DNA of 64,000 nt from Desulfobacteraceae bacterium (GTDB taxonomy: Bacteria > Desulfobacterota > Desulfobacteria > Desulfobacterales > SKZT01). Both the position numbers and the translations under genes were made by a program. Numbering within the stretch: the first letter of the stretch is position 1; each line of letters opens with the position of its first letter. Of the stretch, positions 1-9,102 are shown in pieces. Location: positions 80,542 to 144,541 of the forward strand of contig JAABTQ010000005.1 of the NCBI GenBank assembly GCA_011389745.1, given 5' to 3'. The notes beneath the pieces are model-generated. The model made no database searches and was not told the DNA's origin. It saw only the letters and a program-made list of their open reading frames with translations.

Positions 1-550
1 CGAATGTGGAAAACATTTTCGACAAGGAGTATCCCATTTTTCTGTCTTCTTCTTCCGGAGATACCATCGCTCCGGGAACCATTGTCACCAGCGGTTTGAG
101 TTTTAAGACATTTCCGGTCAATCGACGAGCATCAATGGCGCGGGGCAAGCTCTTCTATCGCCTCGTTCAGCAGTCAGTTCTATCAGGTCCGGTCAACTCT
201 CAGACAATCGTTGGTGGTACAGAATCTTCAGAGGTAATGGAAATAGTGCAGCATGACGAGTTGCACGATTTACCATTTTAAAGCAAGTACAAAATATAGG
301 GGTAGTAGGAGTCAAGTGCATACCCCCGTTCTCATATTGACCGTGTACTGCCGGGCTTCAGAAAAATGGAAAATCTGCCGGGGAAAATTAAACTGGCTCT
401 GGAGAAATGTTCATGATTCAACAAAGTCCAACTGAATTTTGTGGCCATAGCATTTTCAGTATGCTATATTCCTCAGGTCAAAATCATTACCTTTTCCACG
501 CAAATGGGTTACACTCAAATTATACGCAAAAGTTAAAGGATTTACAAGAA
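1..550. other. Window-edge stretch with no supportable gene
   Basis: One frame is open from the window edge to a stop at 281 (about 92 codons on +). Its product shows no recognisable domain, and its only start is a GTG without a Shine-Dalgarno sequence, so it could be the tail of a gene outside the window or chance. Positions 282-550 hold only short overlapping open frames. The acyltransferase downstream is better started at 551 than at upstream codons of the same frame. Confidence 0.5.
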
Positions 551-1639
551 ATGCGTTTGTTCTGGGTAGACCTTCTGAAAGTACTCGCCATCTTCGGGGT
601 GATCATCCTGCATGTCTCTGCCTCGCTTCTGGTTCCCTTTGAAACATCAAAGGAGTGGTGGATCGGTAACATCTACGATTCGCTTTCCCGATGGTGTGTA
701 CCCCTGTTTGTCATGGTAAGCGGAGCCGTGGTACTACCCGGTGTGGAAAAGCAGCCGCTTGGACAATTTCTTCTTGTTCGCGTCATAAGAATTCTGATTC
801 CCTTTCTGGTCTGGAGCGGCATCTATTTTCTTTACCGTATCCATTTCAAAGAAGACGATCTCACTCTTTCACAGTTTTTCCCGATGCTGCTCAGCGAGCC
901 GATCTATTATCATCTCTGGTTCATTTATATGCTGGTTGTCCTCTATTTATTCGCACCTCCGGCCGGGGTATTTCTGAATCAGGCACCGGAAAAATACACC
1001 TGGTATCTTATTGCTCTCTGGTTTTTCTGGGCCTCACTTCTTCCGATTCTAGATAAACCTCTCGAGAATGAGCTTTATTTCTTTCCGAGCATGGATGATT
1101 ACTCACCACTCAAACTTTCGGGATACTTTTTATTAGGTTATATGCTTAAAGACCAGCGTATCCAATCAAAAAGACAATTTTTCATTGTGGTGCTCGTGTT
1201 CCTGATCGGAGGAGCAGTTACCATCATCGGAACCTTTTTGATGAGTCACGACAGAGGAGAATTTTCTCCCTTTTTCTACAAGTATTTCAGTATCACCGTC
1301 GTGGCCATGACCCTTTCTCTTTTTCTCATGGTGAAAGGCGTTTTTCATACTCACAAAGAGACCACGGATGATGGAAAGGAGCAAATTCGGATGAATTCTC
1401 CCAAATTTCTGCAAAAACTCGGGATGAGCGTTTTCGGAATCTATCTGATTCATGCACTGGTTCTCGAACTTCTGCGGGATGGAAGACTCGGTTTTATCAT
1501 CGACCATACCAGTGTTTTCGGAGTGGCGATTTCGCCTGCAGCGGGAATTCCTGTTTTTGCAGCAAGTATTTTCATTTTTTCACTGATTCCTGTTTTTATT
1601 TTAAGTTACATTCCAATGGTAAGGAAAATGGTTGCATGA
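551..1639 (+). CDS. Acyltransferase family 3 (OafA/WecH-like) membrane protein
   Basis: Predicted integral-membrane O-acyltransferase of about 362 residues, modifying a sugar or polysaccharide at the cytoplasmic membrane; substrate unknown. It opens with the family signature WVDLLKVLAIFGVIILHVSA, in which the His of the first membrane segment is the conserved catalytic candidate, and has about ten hydrophobic segments ending in a helix before VRKMVA. The start at 551 follows an AAAGGA motif and puts the membrane helix right at the N-terminus. The frame is open back to 407 but that extension is polar and unlike the family. The end overlaps the next gene by 4 bp (ATGA), so the two are probably cotranslated. 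Family call is firm, specificity is not. Confidence 0.85.
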   Translation: MRLFWVDLLKVLAIFGVIILHVSASLLVPFETSKEWWIGNIYDSLSRWCVPLFVMVSGAVVLPGVEKQPLGQFLLVRVIRILIPFLVWSGIYFLYRIHFKEDDLTLSQFFPMLLSEPIYYHLWFIYMLVVLYLFAPPAGVFLNQAPEKYTWYLIALWFFWASLLPILDKPLENELYFFPSMDDYSPLKLSGYFLLGYMLKDQRIQSKRQFFIVVLVFLIGGAVTIIGTFLMSHDRGEFSPFFYKYFSITVVAMTLSLFLMVKGVFHTHKETTDDGKEQIRMNSPKFLQKLGMSVFGIYLIHALVLELLRDGRLGFIIDHTSVFGVAISPAAGIPVFAASIFIFSLIPVFILSYIPMVRKMVA

Positions 1640-2712
1640 ACCTTTTAAAATTCATCTACATCGGATTTATTTCCCTTTTCGGACCCCTGTTTGTGTTCGG
1701 CTCATGTTCCAATGAGGCTGCCGAAATCCATTTTGTTCCGGAATATATTTCATTTAAACAGGTTGCGGAGCTACCCCTGCATAATCTTCCTAAAATGGAG
1801 GCCTGGCAGAAAGCCGTACCAAAGGTTGTTGAAATTTCAATTCCAAGAAACAATAATGAACCTGATCAGCCTGCGCTCTGGTATCATTCAGGAACAAAAA
1901 CGAAAAAGCCGCTTTTTCTGGTTCTTCATAGCTGGAGTGCTGACTACCTTCAACATTACGGTATCCCGTACGGCGCATTTGCCGAAAAGAATGACTGGAT
2001 TTTCATTCATCCCAATTATCGAGGCAAATTCGACAACCCGGAAGCCACCGGATCGGAAAAAGCGATTCAGGATGTGCTTGCTGCTCTCGAATATGCCAAA
2101 GAGCATGCACCGGTAGACAATGATCGGATTTATCTGGCTGGATTTTCCGGAGGGGCTATGATGTCGCTCATTCTGGCAGGTCGATACCCGGAAAAATTCA
2201 CCGCAGCGCTGGTATGGGTGCCCGTATATGACCTGAACGACTGGTATGACACTGTTATTCAATCCCAATATAATTACACTGCCTACTACAGAAACGACAT
2301 CGAAGTTTCCTGCGGTGGAAAACCGGATAAGGATGACAAGGCGATGGAAGAATGTCGAAAAAGAAGCCCTTCAGCCTATCTGGCCAATGCCAGGGGAAAG
2401 GGTGTTCAGGTGTTCATCAGCGGAGGGATCCAGGACCATTTTGTTCCTCCTTCTCATGCAATCCGGGCTTTCAATGACCTCGCCGACGATAAAGACAAAA
2501 TATCTGAAACCGATTACAAAGCCCTTGATGAAACCAAATCCCTTTCGGACGGACTCAAAGGGTACGAGGAAAACAACCGGTTTTTTGACGAAGCTGAACT
2601 TCCGGTCATTTTCAAAAGAAAGTCAGGAAATGCCACCATCGTTCTTTTTGACGGCGGTCATGACATTGTTTATAATGCCGGATTCCATTGGCTCTCCGAA
2701 TTACATCGCTGA
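1636..2712 (+). CDS. Secreted alpha/beta hydrolase (esterase/dienelactone-hydrolase-like)
   Basis: 358 residues with an N-terminal hydrophobic export segment ending near a Cys (FGSCSNEA), so a periplasmic or lipid-anchored location is likely, although the lipobox is poor. The fold is visible from LFLVLHSWSADY (oxyanion strand), then the nucleophile elbow GFSGG with Ser171, and a C-terminal GGHD carrying the probable catalytic His. The arrangement resembles PHB-depolymerase or prolyl-oligopeptidase-like esterases. Its start overlaps the acyltransferase stop, and a cell-wall peptidase follows 25 bp later, suggesting an operon for cell-envelope modification. Substrate cannot be told from sequence. 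Confidence 0.78.
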   Translation: MNLLKFIYIGFISLFGPLFVFGSCSNEAAEIHFVPEYISFKQVAELPLHNLPKMEAWQKAVPKVVEISIPRNNNEPDQPALWYHSGTKTKKPLFLVLHSWSADYLQHYGIPYGAFAEKNDWIFIHPNYRGKFDNPEATGSEKAIQDVLAALEYAKEHAPVDNDRIYLAGFSGGAMMSLILAGRYPEKFTAALVWVPVYDLNDWYDTVIQSQYNYTAYYRNDIEVSCGGKPDKDDKAMEECRKRSPSAYLANARGKGVQVFISGGIQDHFVPPSHAIRAFNDLADDKDKISETDYKALDETKSLSDGLKGYEENNRFFDEAELPVIFKRKSGNATIVLFDGGHDIVYNAGFHWLSELHR

Positions 2713-2737
2713 CTCAAAAACATCTCCGAGTGTAAAC

Positions 2738-3508
2738 ATGATTTACGATTTTAAAATAAAAAAACAATTGATCAATATATTACTTATCTTTGCAATGTGG
2801 ACAGGTTTTGCTTGTTTTTTATCCCGCACAGCAATACCCCAGGAATCTGATCCTATTCACAATCCCTTTGTCGTAGAACCAGAGAAAGAATTAATGCAAA
2901 TCTCCGATTTCGAACAACGGCTCATTCAGGAAGACCTTGTCAATGTTCATACGTTAGACCCATCTCTGGTGGTGGACCTGAAATACGCCAAAACCGATAA
3001 TTTCATGGGAGTAAACGTCTATGGTGATTTCACCCGAGCATATCTTCGCCTGAAACCGGCATTGAAACTCGTCAGGGCTAACCAGATTCTCCGCGAAAAT
3101 TATCCGAATCTTCGCATTCTGGTGGCTGACGCCCTGAGACCGCGGTCTGTCCAGCATATGATGTGGAATCTCGTGGTCGGCACCCCCCAGCAGCCATATA
3201 TCGCAAATCCGAATTCGGGTTCCATGCACAATTTCGGTGCTGCAGTGGATGTCACCCTCTATAATGTGGAAACTAAACAGCAACTCGATATGGGAACTCC
3301 ACTCGACCACTTCGGTCCTCTGGCTCAGCCTGTGCTGGGTACTAAATTTTTTAAGGAAGGGAAGCTGAGCGAAGCCCAACTTAAAAACCGCCTTATTTTA
3401 AGAAAGGTTATGATCGATGCAGGCTGGTATCCTCTCAATATTGAGTGGTGGCATTTCAATGCCTTTTCCCGGGATTACATCCGGAAAAATTATTCTATCA
3501 TCGAATAA
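2738..3508 (+). CDS. D-Ala-D-Ala dipeptidase (VanX/DdpX family)
   Basis: Zinc-dependent D-alanyl-D-alanine dipeptidase of about 256 residues, splitting peptidoglycan-derived D-Ala-D-Ala. Motifs seen are SMHNFGAAVD near residue 162 (SxHxxGxAxD, two zinc ligands) and EWWHF near residue 235 (catalytic Glu and third zinc ligand), plus an Arg-containing DALRPRSVQ segment. An N-terminal hydrophobic segment (INILLIFAMWTGFACFL) implies export. The frame is open much further upstream, but that part is antisense-like coding inside the hydrolase gene; ATG 2738 after a weak GAG is the sensible start. No VanH/VanA neighbours are present, so recycling or nutrition is likelier than vancomycin resistance. 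Confidence 0.82.
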   Translation: MIYDFKIKKQLINILLIFAMWTGFACFLSRTAIPQESDPIHNPFVVEPEKELMQISDFEQRLIQEDLVNVHTLDPSLVVDLKYAKTDNFMGVNVYGDFTRAYLRLKPALKLVRANQILRENYPNLRILVADALRPRSVQHMMWNLVVGTPQQPYIANPNSGSMHNFGAAVDVTLYNVETKQQLDMGTPLDHFGPLAQPVLGTKFFKEGKLSEAQLKNRLILRKVMIDAGWYPLNIEWWHFNAFSRDYIRKNYSIIE

Positions 3509-3671
3509 GGGACTCGGATAAAATAAATCGCCCTTACCTTACATTTCCGCGGACCAGCTAAAGGAAATTCGAATCGCCGACAGCATGCGTAATGGGCCGT
3601 CCCGGTCATCCTTATACCCGGCTTCTCATTGCCGGTGCGCGGGGTGAAACCGAAACAACGACCGGATCCAT

Positions 3672-5549
3672 TTAATCCGGAAACTCCCTTAAGGATTCGT
3701 GGATCCCCTTGTGCATCTCATACCAGAAGTCCAGAGCCGCCTTGTGCTTGTCATCGGTAAATCTTTTCAGCCAATATTCCAGTTGATCGTTCTGAAGACC
3801 ATCCGTCTCCTTTTTCTTTCTCAGAAATGACCAGACAATATCAGTATTTCGTTCCGGTTCCCAAAAAATGGACGCATTTCGGCTGTTGATGCGGCCGGCA
3901 GTCAGTGACAATGATCGCAGGAACGCATCCCTGCAACAGAATAGTTCCTCAATGACATCCGGCATCATGTCCTCCGCCCAGGCACGGTGAAAACGGCAAA
4001 AACCCAAATTGTCGAGCATAAGTTCCTTGACCATTCGTTTGGCGTTTTCCTGACCCAATCGATAAGGCGGCAGAAAATCTTTACCATAATGCATATAGTA
4101 TTTCCCCATGATGGCCATGGGAGACAATACTCCCGGTGTCCAGTACTGGTTGGGCACCATCCATCCCTGACGGGCAAACGCATTGTACACAAAACAATCC
4201 ATAACCCGTTTGCCTCTTTCACGTCCCAGACGACGGGCAAACTTGCGGGGGCCGAATTTAAGGGGGATTCGACTGTCGGGTTTGACCATTTCATGAAGCA
4301 GGGCAACCCCAAGTTTGGCGTTATGCATCGAATCTGCCACAAGGTCGAACCCGTTCCGGGAAAAAACGGGCAAAGCGGAAACTCCCAGTTCATCGGGTGT
4401 CAGATACCTTTCGTGAAGGCATTCCATGAGCCAGGAAACCACGCCGCCGGCCGAAATGGCATCAAAACCCAGCGAGTCACCGGCCTGGTTCAATATTTCA
4501 GCAGCGCGCTGGTCGAAGATTCCGCACAAGGGGCCAAGGCACTGATACGGTTCATAATCTTTTTTGAACTCGCCCCGGAGTTTTTTGCAAACAGCCGCAC
4601 AGGGTTCCCCACAGGTTTTTTGCTGTTTGGTTGCTATGGTTTCTTCGTTGAATTGCTTCAGGTAATGGTTGAGGATAAATTCACGATTAAACTCGATTCT
4701 TTCTTCTTCGGTCCAATAGATGCTTCGATAGTTGAAAGCGATCATATTGCCAAACTGCGTGGCATAATTCACACCAAACGTTCCACCGGTATCAAACTGG
4801 GGATCGAAACGGTATTTGGTGGTTGCTTCAAAGTCTTTGGCTGCCAACCGCTTTTGATATTTGTCTTCAAACCATTTATCAGCCACCTTTCGATCCCGAA
4901 AATCCTCATCAATAAATGTTCCGCCATAAATGACACCTGCAATGCCATGGTCCATCAACAGCTTGGTACCAAACCCCCCTCTGCCTGCCCATGTGTCAAC
5001 ATGGCTCAGCTTGCCCTTGGACACCGGGGCCGAAGCAATCGCCCCGAAATCGGTATATTGGGCTGCGGGACCAACGGCGAGCACCCTGGGATCGGTTTCA
5101 TAACGGTCACCCAACTGTTCAAGCGCATAAGCCATGATGGCATACACCCCTTTTCGGCCCTGCTGCCACACCTCGTGCAAATCCAAAGGGATGAGCTCCA
5201 CATCGATCTCTTCTCCGTGAAGACGGTTCAGATATAACAGAGAAGGGGTGGATGCTTTGTTGATAATGGAAACCATATTGATCCCGAGGTTATCGAACAC
5301 GAGGGCTGCTCCTCCCATGGAGGAAATATAAAAACCATGCCAGCAAGGAGAAATACCGTTAAATATCAGCCGATTCGACCCCGGAAAAATCGAACCGGCA
5401 AGCAGGCCGGCACCGATATTGAGGCTATTGTGTTTGTAGGCCAGATGAATACCCAGATCAACAGGTCCGAAAAAATCTCCTACCTTGTAACGTTTCATTC
5501 TGTAAAAGCCATTTGAAGCATCCAGCATGAGTATTTTTAACCAGTTCAA
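3672..5549 (-). CDS. Aldehyde ferredoxin oxidoreductase family protein (AOR-like)
   Basis: 625-residue member of the tungsto/molybdopterin AOR family, which oxidises aldehydes or related substrates with ferredoxin as acceptor in the cytoplasm. The N-terminal domain has the PGSNRLIF and SSMGGAA segments. Iron-sulfur ligands appear as CGEPCAAVC in the middle, with a likely fourth Cys in LGFCRFHRAW near the C-terminal third. The start is TTG 5549 preceded by AAGGGG at good spacing; an in-frame ATG lies seven codons later. It differs clearly from the second AOR at 62.7 kb. Mo or W preference and substrate are not predictable. It stands alone, with no ferredoxin gene adjacent. Confidence 0.85.
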   Translation of the reverse strand: MNWLKILMLDASNGFYRMKRYKVGDFFGPVDLGIHLAYKHNSLNIGAGLLAGSIFPGSNRLIFNGISPCWHGFYISSMGGAALVFDNLGINMVSIINKASTPSLLYLNRLHGEEIDVELIPLDLHEVWQQGRKGVYAIMAYALEQLGDRYETDPRVLAVGPAAQYTDFGAIASAPVSKGKLSHVDTWAGRGGFGTKLLMDHGIAGVIYGGTFIDEDFRDRKVADKWFEDKYQKRLAAKDFEATTKYRFDPQFDTGGTFGVNYATQFGNMIAFNYRSIYWTEEERIEFNREFILNHYLKQFNEETIATKQQKTCGEPCAAVCKKLRGEFKKDYEPYQCLGPLCGIFDQRAAEILNQAGDSLGFDAISAGGVVSWLMECLHERYLTPDELGVSALPVFSRNGFDLVADSMHNAKLGVALLHEMVKPDSRIPLKFGPRKFARRLGRERGKRVMDCFVYNAFARQGWMVPNQYWTPGVLSPMAIMGKYYMHYGKDFLPPYRLGQENAKRMVKELMLDNLGFCRFHRAWAEDMMPDVIEELFCCRDAFLRSLSLTAGRINSRNASIFWEPERNTDIVWSFLRKKKETDGLQNDQLEYWLKRFTDDKHKAALDFWYEMHKGIHESLREFPD

Positions 5550-5688
5550 GTTATTACCCCTTACATTATTGATTTTTTATTTTTTACACGAGCTTTTTTG
5601 AGAAATGTCAGAGCCCATGTGACGGCAATTTCTCCTCAAGAGAGAAAAGTTGTTTCTTTTTTGGATTCTCAAGCAGATGCCATGGCGC

Positions 5689-6357
5689 TTATGAGTCGCC
5701 ATGGTTCGACTGATTTTTTTCCCACCTGTCTTTCAAATCCCCCAGGTTTTCGCTATGTGTCAAAACAACCATCTCATCATCTTTTTTAAGCTTGGTTTCC
5801 TCAGTCGCAAGGTTAAAATGACCATCACGATAAAAACAAATAACCCGGGTGTTCTCCGGAAGATCGAGATCAGCAACGCTCTTTCCCTTTTCTTTATCCA
5901 CCGTGAACGTAAAGAACCTTGCCTCTGCTTTAATCACTGTGGAAAGTTCAAGAAAATCGATGCCTTCCACCATGTCAGCAAGATATCGGCCGATGGTCCG
6001 GGATGGAAAAATAGTGTGTTTGAGGTCCAGCTCAGAGCAGATTTCCTCAAATTCAGGATCCTGAATTTGAGGGATGACCCGTTTGAAGCCCAAAGATCTT
6101 CCCACAAGACTCGATATCATATTTGCCTGGTCGCTGTTGCTGAGGCAAAAAAGCACATCAGTCTGCTCCGGACCCACCTCTCGAAGAATAGCGGGATTGC
6201 TTCCGTCTCCGTTTAAAAAACTGCAGTCTAATATGTCCGAGAGATTATCTATCCTTTCCTGGTCCTTTTCGATAATAATGACTTCGTGGCCTCTTTCTAT
6301 CAACAATTCAACGGTCCTCACGGTGAGTTCACCGGCACCGACAAAAGCGATTCTCAT
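5689..6357 (-). CDS. trkA: Potassium uptake regulatory protein TrkA/KtrA family
   Basis: 222-residue cytosolic gating subunit of a Trk/Ktr potassium transporter. It begins with the Rossmann nucleotide-binding motif FVGAGELTVRTVELLIERGHEV (TrkA-N, about residues 1-120) and ends with a TrkA-C domain (about 140-215, NTRVICFYRDG). It is a single-copy TrkA as in KtrA, not the double-length enterobacterial form. AGGAAGGAGG precedes its ATG and lies inside the last codons of trkH, only 4 bp upstream, so the two are cotranscribed in the order trkH-trkA. Confidence 0.9.
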   Translation of the reverse strand: MRIAFVGAGELTVRTVELLIERGHEVIIIEKDQERIDNLSDILDCSFLNGDGSNPAILREVGPEQTDVLFCLSNSDQANMISSLVGRSLGFKRVIPQIQDPEFEEICSELDLKHTIFPSRTIGRYLADMVEGIDFLELSTVIKAEARFFTFTVDKEKGKSVADLDLPENTRVICFYRDGHFNLATEETKLKKDDEMVVLTHSENLGDLKDRWEKNQSNHGDS

Positions 6358-6361
6358 ATAA

Positions 6362-7819
6362 TTATAACCTCCTTCCTATCCAGGTTCTGGGATATACCAT
6401 CACCAGCCAGGCAAGTATTTCAAGCCTTCCAAGAAGCATGTCAATACAAAGAATCCCTTTGAGCAGATTCGGCATCTCGGAGCTGACCACCCCTGCGGAG
6501 AGCCCGACAGTCGCCGTGGCCGAAACCACTTCGAAAAGGGAATCCATCGGATTATATCCCATGAATAAGAAAGGCATCCATGAAAGGAGAATGATCGTTA
6601 CAAAAAGCAAAATAATGAGAAGCGCTTCCTGAATCTCCGTTTCTTCCATGCGCTGGCCGGCTATTCGCGGTTTAGCCACCGCATGAATGCTGGCGCAAGC
6701 CTTCCTGAGCACTATCCGTAAAAGATTTATGACCATCAGCAGTCGTAAAATCTTCACCCCTCCTGCTGTTGAGCCGACTCCTCCTCCTATGGCCATGCTT
6801 ATAATCAGCAAGAGCTTGGAACCATCAGCCAGTTGTGAGAGATCCATAGTCGTAAACCCGGCTGTTGTCTGGGCTGAAAGAGCAAGAATTGGGGCATTAA
6901 GAAGCGCTTGCGTCCATTGCGCTTTTTCCGTTATTACCAGAGAAATGCCAAGTACCAAACTCACCAACCCACTCACAATAAGTATTCCATACAATTGTAA
7001 AGTAACGGTAGTTGGTCTTGAATCCTTTTTGTAGAGCCTGTGATAAAAGCTCAAAGGTATTGCGCCTGCAAGGCAGATCAAAATAACGGAAAAGTGAAAA
7101 ACCGGACTTCCCAGAGCAGCAAGGCTGGTATCATGAGGAGCGAAACCTCCAGTGGATACCGATGCCATGGTGTAAAGAAGAGCGTCGAAGGGTCTGGTTC
7201 CCACAACCAGCAGGAGCAGGAAACCAGCCACGCTCAAAACAGTATATACGGTAAGCACGCGACGCGCATGGGCTTTTGTTCCTCCTACCAGATCATCTTC
7301 CCTGGCCTCGGTAACAGCAAAACGTATTGATGAAGAACCTGGCCGGAAAAGCAGGGCGAGAGAAAGGACAACGATTCCCAGACCGCCATACCATTGCATC
7401 CAGGCGCGAGCAAAGAGAAACGTCTGTGCCTGATTTTCCAGGCCATTTAAAGTACTAAGACCGGTGGTGGTGGCGGCGGAGATGGTTTCAAAAAGTGCAT
7501 CGGAAAAAATCAGCCCTGAGCCCATTACCGGAAAAGACATAACCAGGGGCGTAAAAAAGAACATGAAAGCCACAAGAACCATGGCTTCATTGACCTGCAC
7601 TTCCATAGGAGCCCGCATTCTCCCAAGGAGAAAACCAATTCCTGCCAGTGCGACAATGACAACTGCGTATCTGAAAGTAATATGGGTCTCCCCATAGATC
7701 AGTGACACCGCCAAAGGAATAACCGTCAATATGGCGACCACAAGGCAAAGCTGTCCGAAATATTTTGCCAGGACCGGAAAACGGACCGCATAGCTGAGTC
7801 CGGCTGCTTGCTTTGTCAT
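6362..7819 (-). CDS. trkH: TrkH/KtrB family potassium transporter membrane subunit
   Basis: 485-residue membrane protein with the pore-loop signatures of the Trk/Ktr/HKT family: AATTTGLSTL, ASVSTGGFAP, AQTTAGFTTMDL and ATATVGLSAGV, four filter-like loops each with a central Gly, and WMQWYGGLGIVVLSLALL between them. About ten transmembrane helices are evident. It pairs with TrkA encoded 4 bp downstream. The start ATG has GAGG 7 bp upstream. Function: potassium (possibly sodium-coupled) uptake. The family is certain; whether it follows TrkH or KtrB energetics is not. Confidence 0.92.
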   Translation of the reverse strand: MTKQAAGLSYAVRFPVLAKYFGQLCLVVAILTVIPLAVSLIYGETHITFRYAVVIVALAGIGFLLGRMRAPMEVQVNEAMVLVAFMFFFTPLVMSFPVMGSGLIFSDALFETISAATTTGLSTLNGLENQAQTFLFARAWMQWYGGLGIVVLSLALLFRPGSSSIRFAVTEAREDDLVGGTKAHARRVLTVYTVLSVAGFLLLLVVGTRPFDALLYTMASVSTGGFAPHDTSLAALGSPVFHFSVILICLAGAIPLSFYHRLYKKDSRPTTVTLQLYGILIVSGLVSLVLGISLVITEKAQWTQALLNAPILALSAQTTAGFTTMDLSQLADGSKLLLIISMAIGGGVGSTAGGVKILRLLMVINLLRIVLRKACASIHAVAKPRIAGQRMEETEIQEALLIILLFVTIILLSWMPFLFMGYNPMDSLFEVVSATATVGLSAGVVSSEMPNLLKGILCIDMLLGRLEILAWLVMVYPRTWIGRRL

Positions 7820-7988
7820 GAGTTACCTCATTTTCCTTTATGATAGTGCACTTTCGTCGCCGGTGTCCTGAGTGAATAGACACGATGATGATCAGCATGG
7901 CACCACGAGTTGTTTCCAGTGATTAACTTAATGGTTTGGTTTATGCAAGGGCCGATATGTATTATTTTTTCAAATTCAAGACGATGAC

Positions 7989-8774
7989 TCAATGCCAAAT
8001 GTATGCTGCCAAAGATAATACACCATATATAAATTCCTTATGAAGCAGTTCTGCTTTTTTGCCTTCTCCAACAGCACCCAGGGGGACAAACAAAGGTAGA
8101 AAATGTTCGGAAGGATAAGGATGGTTTTTTTCAGCATCAAGCCCCTGCTTTTTATAGTTCAACAACGATGGTGCATCCCCATTCAAGAGGTTATTTTCAA
8201 GCCAGGAATCAAAATTTATTGCATATTGGACAGGTTCATCATTCATTTTACGCCCGTGCATGTCTTCAAGATTGTGAGTAGCTCCACCACTTCCCATGAT
8301 TAATACACCCTCGTCCCGAAACCGGGCAAGGGCGTTGCCCATAAGAAAATGATGGTCCGGCCCGAGGTCTCCCTGGATCGATAACTGGATTACCGGAATT
8401 TCAGCTTCGGGATACATCAAAGAAAGTGGAACCCAGACCCCATGATCGAACCCTTTGTCGAAATCAATTTTAGATGAAATTCCATTTTGGGAAAAAGCCT
8501 CGGTGATCTCCTTTGCAAGCAAAGGGTTACCCGGAGCGGGGTAGGAGATTTCATAAAGTTGTCTCGGAAAGCCGTAAAAATCATGGATTGTTTGGGGAAA
8601 ATCAGCACCTGAAAACATTGGAGCAACAGTCTCCCAGTGAGCAGAGACGCAAACAATAGCTTTTGGAGTCCCCAGCTTTTTTCCGAGTTTTTTTAGAAAA
8701 TTATGCGTTGGTGATGGCAAAATAGCCATAATCGGCATACCATGAGAGATAAAAATGCTGGGAAATGATTTCAT
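7989..8774 (-). CDS. Extradiol dioxygenase of the LigB/DODA (YgiD) family
   Basis: About 261 residues, class III extradiol ring-cleaving dioxygenase, 4,5-DOPA-dioxygenase subgroup, with a non-haem metal site. Features: SHGMP at the N-terminus (metal-binding His), VCVSAHWE, the FDHGVWVPLSLMYP block that characterises the family, and GSGGATHNL. ATG 8774 is chosen over an upstream in-frame codon because AAGGAG lies 8 bp before it and the family starts with FISHG. A dioxygenase in an apparent anaerobe is notable, but members of this family are widespread and may act in oxygen defence or on unknown phenolics. It is a lone gene. Confidence 0.85.
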   Translation of the reverse strand: MKSFPSIFISHGMPIMAILPSPTHNFLKKLGKKLGTPKAIVCVSAHWETVAPMFSGADFPQTIHDFYGFPRQLYEISYPAPGNPLLAKEITEAFSQNGISSKIDFDKGFDHGVWVPLSLMYPEAEIPVIQLSIQGDLGPDHHFLMGNALARFRDEGVLIMGSGGATHNLEDMHGRKMNDEPVQYAINFDSWLENNLLNGDAPSLLNYKKQGLDAEKNHPYPSEHFLPLFVPLGAVGEGKKAELLHKEFIYGVLSLAAYIWH

Positions 8775-8885
8775 GATGTTTCTCCTTAAATATGTTTCTA
8801 TCGTCTTCAGAAAAGTGGTTAATATCAAGCAAGGGTTTTCTACAAATAGATTAGCAGTTCTTCCTTTGACATTACCTGTTTGTTA

Positions 8886-8920
8886 TCATATTATGATGCT
8901 AAATTGACAACATAATATGA
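8886..8920. promoter_or_regulatory. Operator-like inverted repeat ahead of antitoxin remnant
   Basis: TCATATTATG (8886-8895) and its exact inverse CATAATATGA (8911-8920) are separated by 15 bp. They lie just upstream of a Shine-Dalgarno sequence and the ATG of a truncated antitoxin ORF. Paired half-sites of this kind are typical autoregulatory operators of toxin-antitoxin modules. Binding is inferred. Confidence 0.5.
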
Positions 8921-8938
8921 CTTAAAACAGGAGACGGT

Positions 8939-8980
8939 ATGAAGGCAGTTACCATCAGAGGGGTGGATAACGAGTTATAA
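8939..8980 (+). pseudogene. Start of a lost ribbon-helix-helix antitoxin gene
   Basis: A 13-codon ORF, MKAVTIRGVDNEL followed by TAA, with AGGAG at the right distance. The peptide matches the N-terminal strand (xxLTIRGVDxEL) of FitA-like/ribbon-helix-helix antitoxins, but nothing recognisable continues in any frame. Operator, ribosome site and first codons survive while the rest of the module is gone, so this is read as a deletion remnant. The 120 bp up to the MscS gene show no other coding sign. Confidence 0.5.
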
Positions 8981-9102
8981 GCTTTTCAGCAGAGACAGGC
9001 ATTTTGTTTTAATTCCCGGCTTGGTACAATTGTAGGAAAGTGTTAAAAGCTTTATCCCGTAACTCTGAATGCAAAGGCACAAAAGAATTGAGATTTTAAT
9101 TC

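Noticed and set aside
2246..2737. Long N-terminal extension of the VanX-like gene
   Set aside because: Overlaps the hydrolase gene out of frame and has no family similarity; the peptidase with its export segment begins at 2738.
3987..5237. 416-codon plus-strand open frame
   Set aside because: Lies entirely antisense to the AOR gene, has no ribosome site or recognisable domain, and arises from the codon bias of the real gene.
7857..7988. Possible small gene between trkH and the dioxygenase
   Set aside because: Only short out-of-phase frames without ribosome sites.
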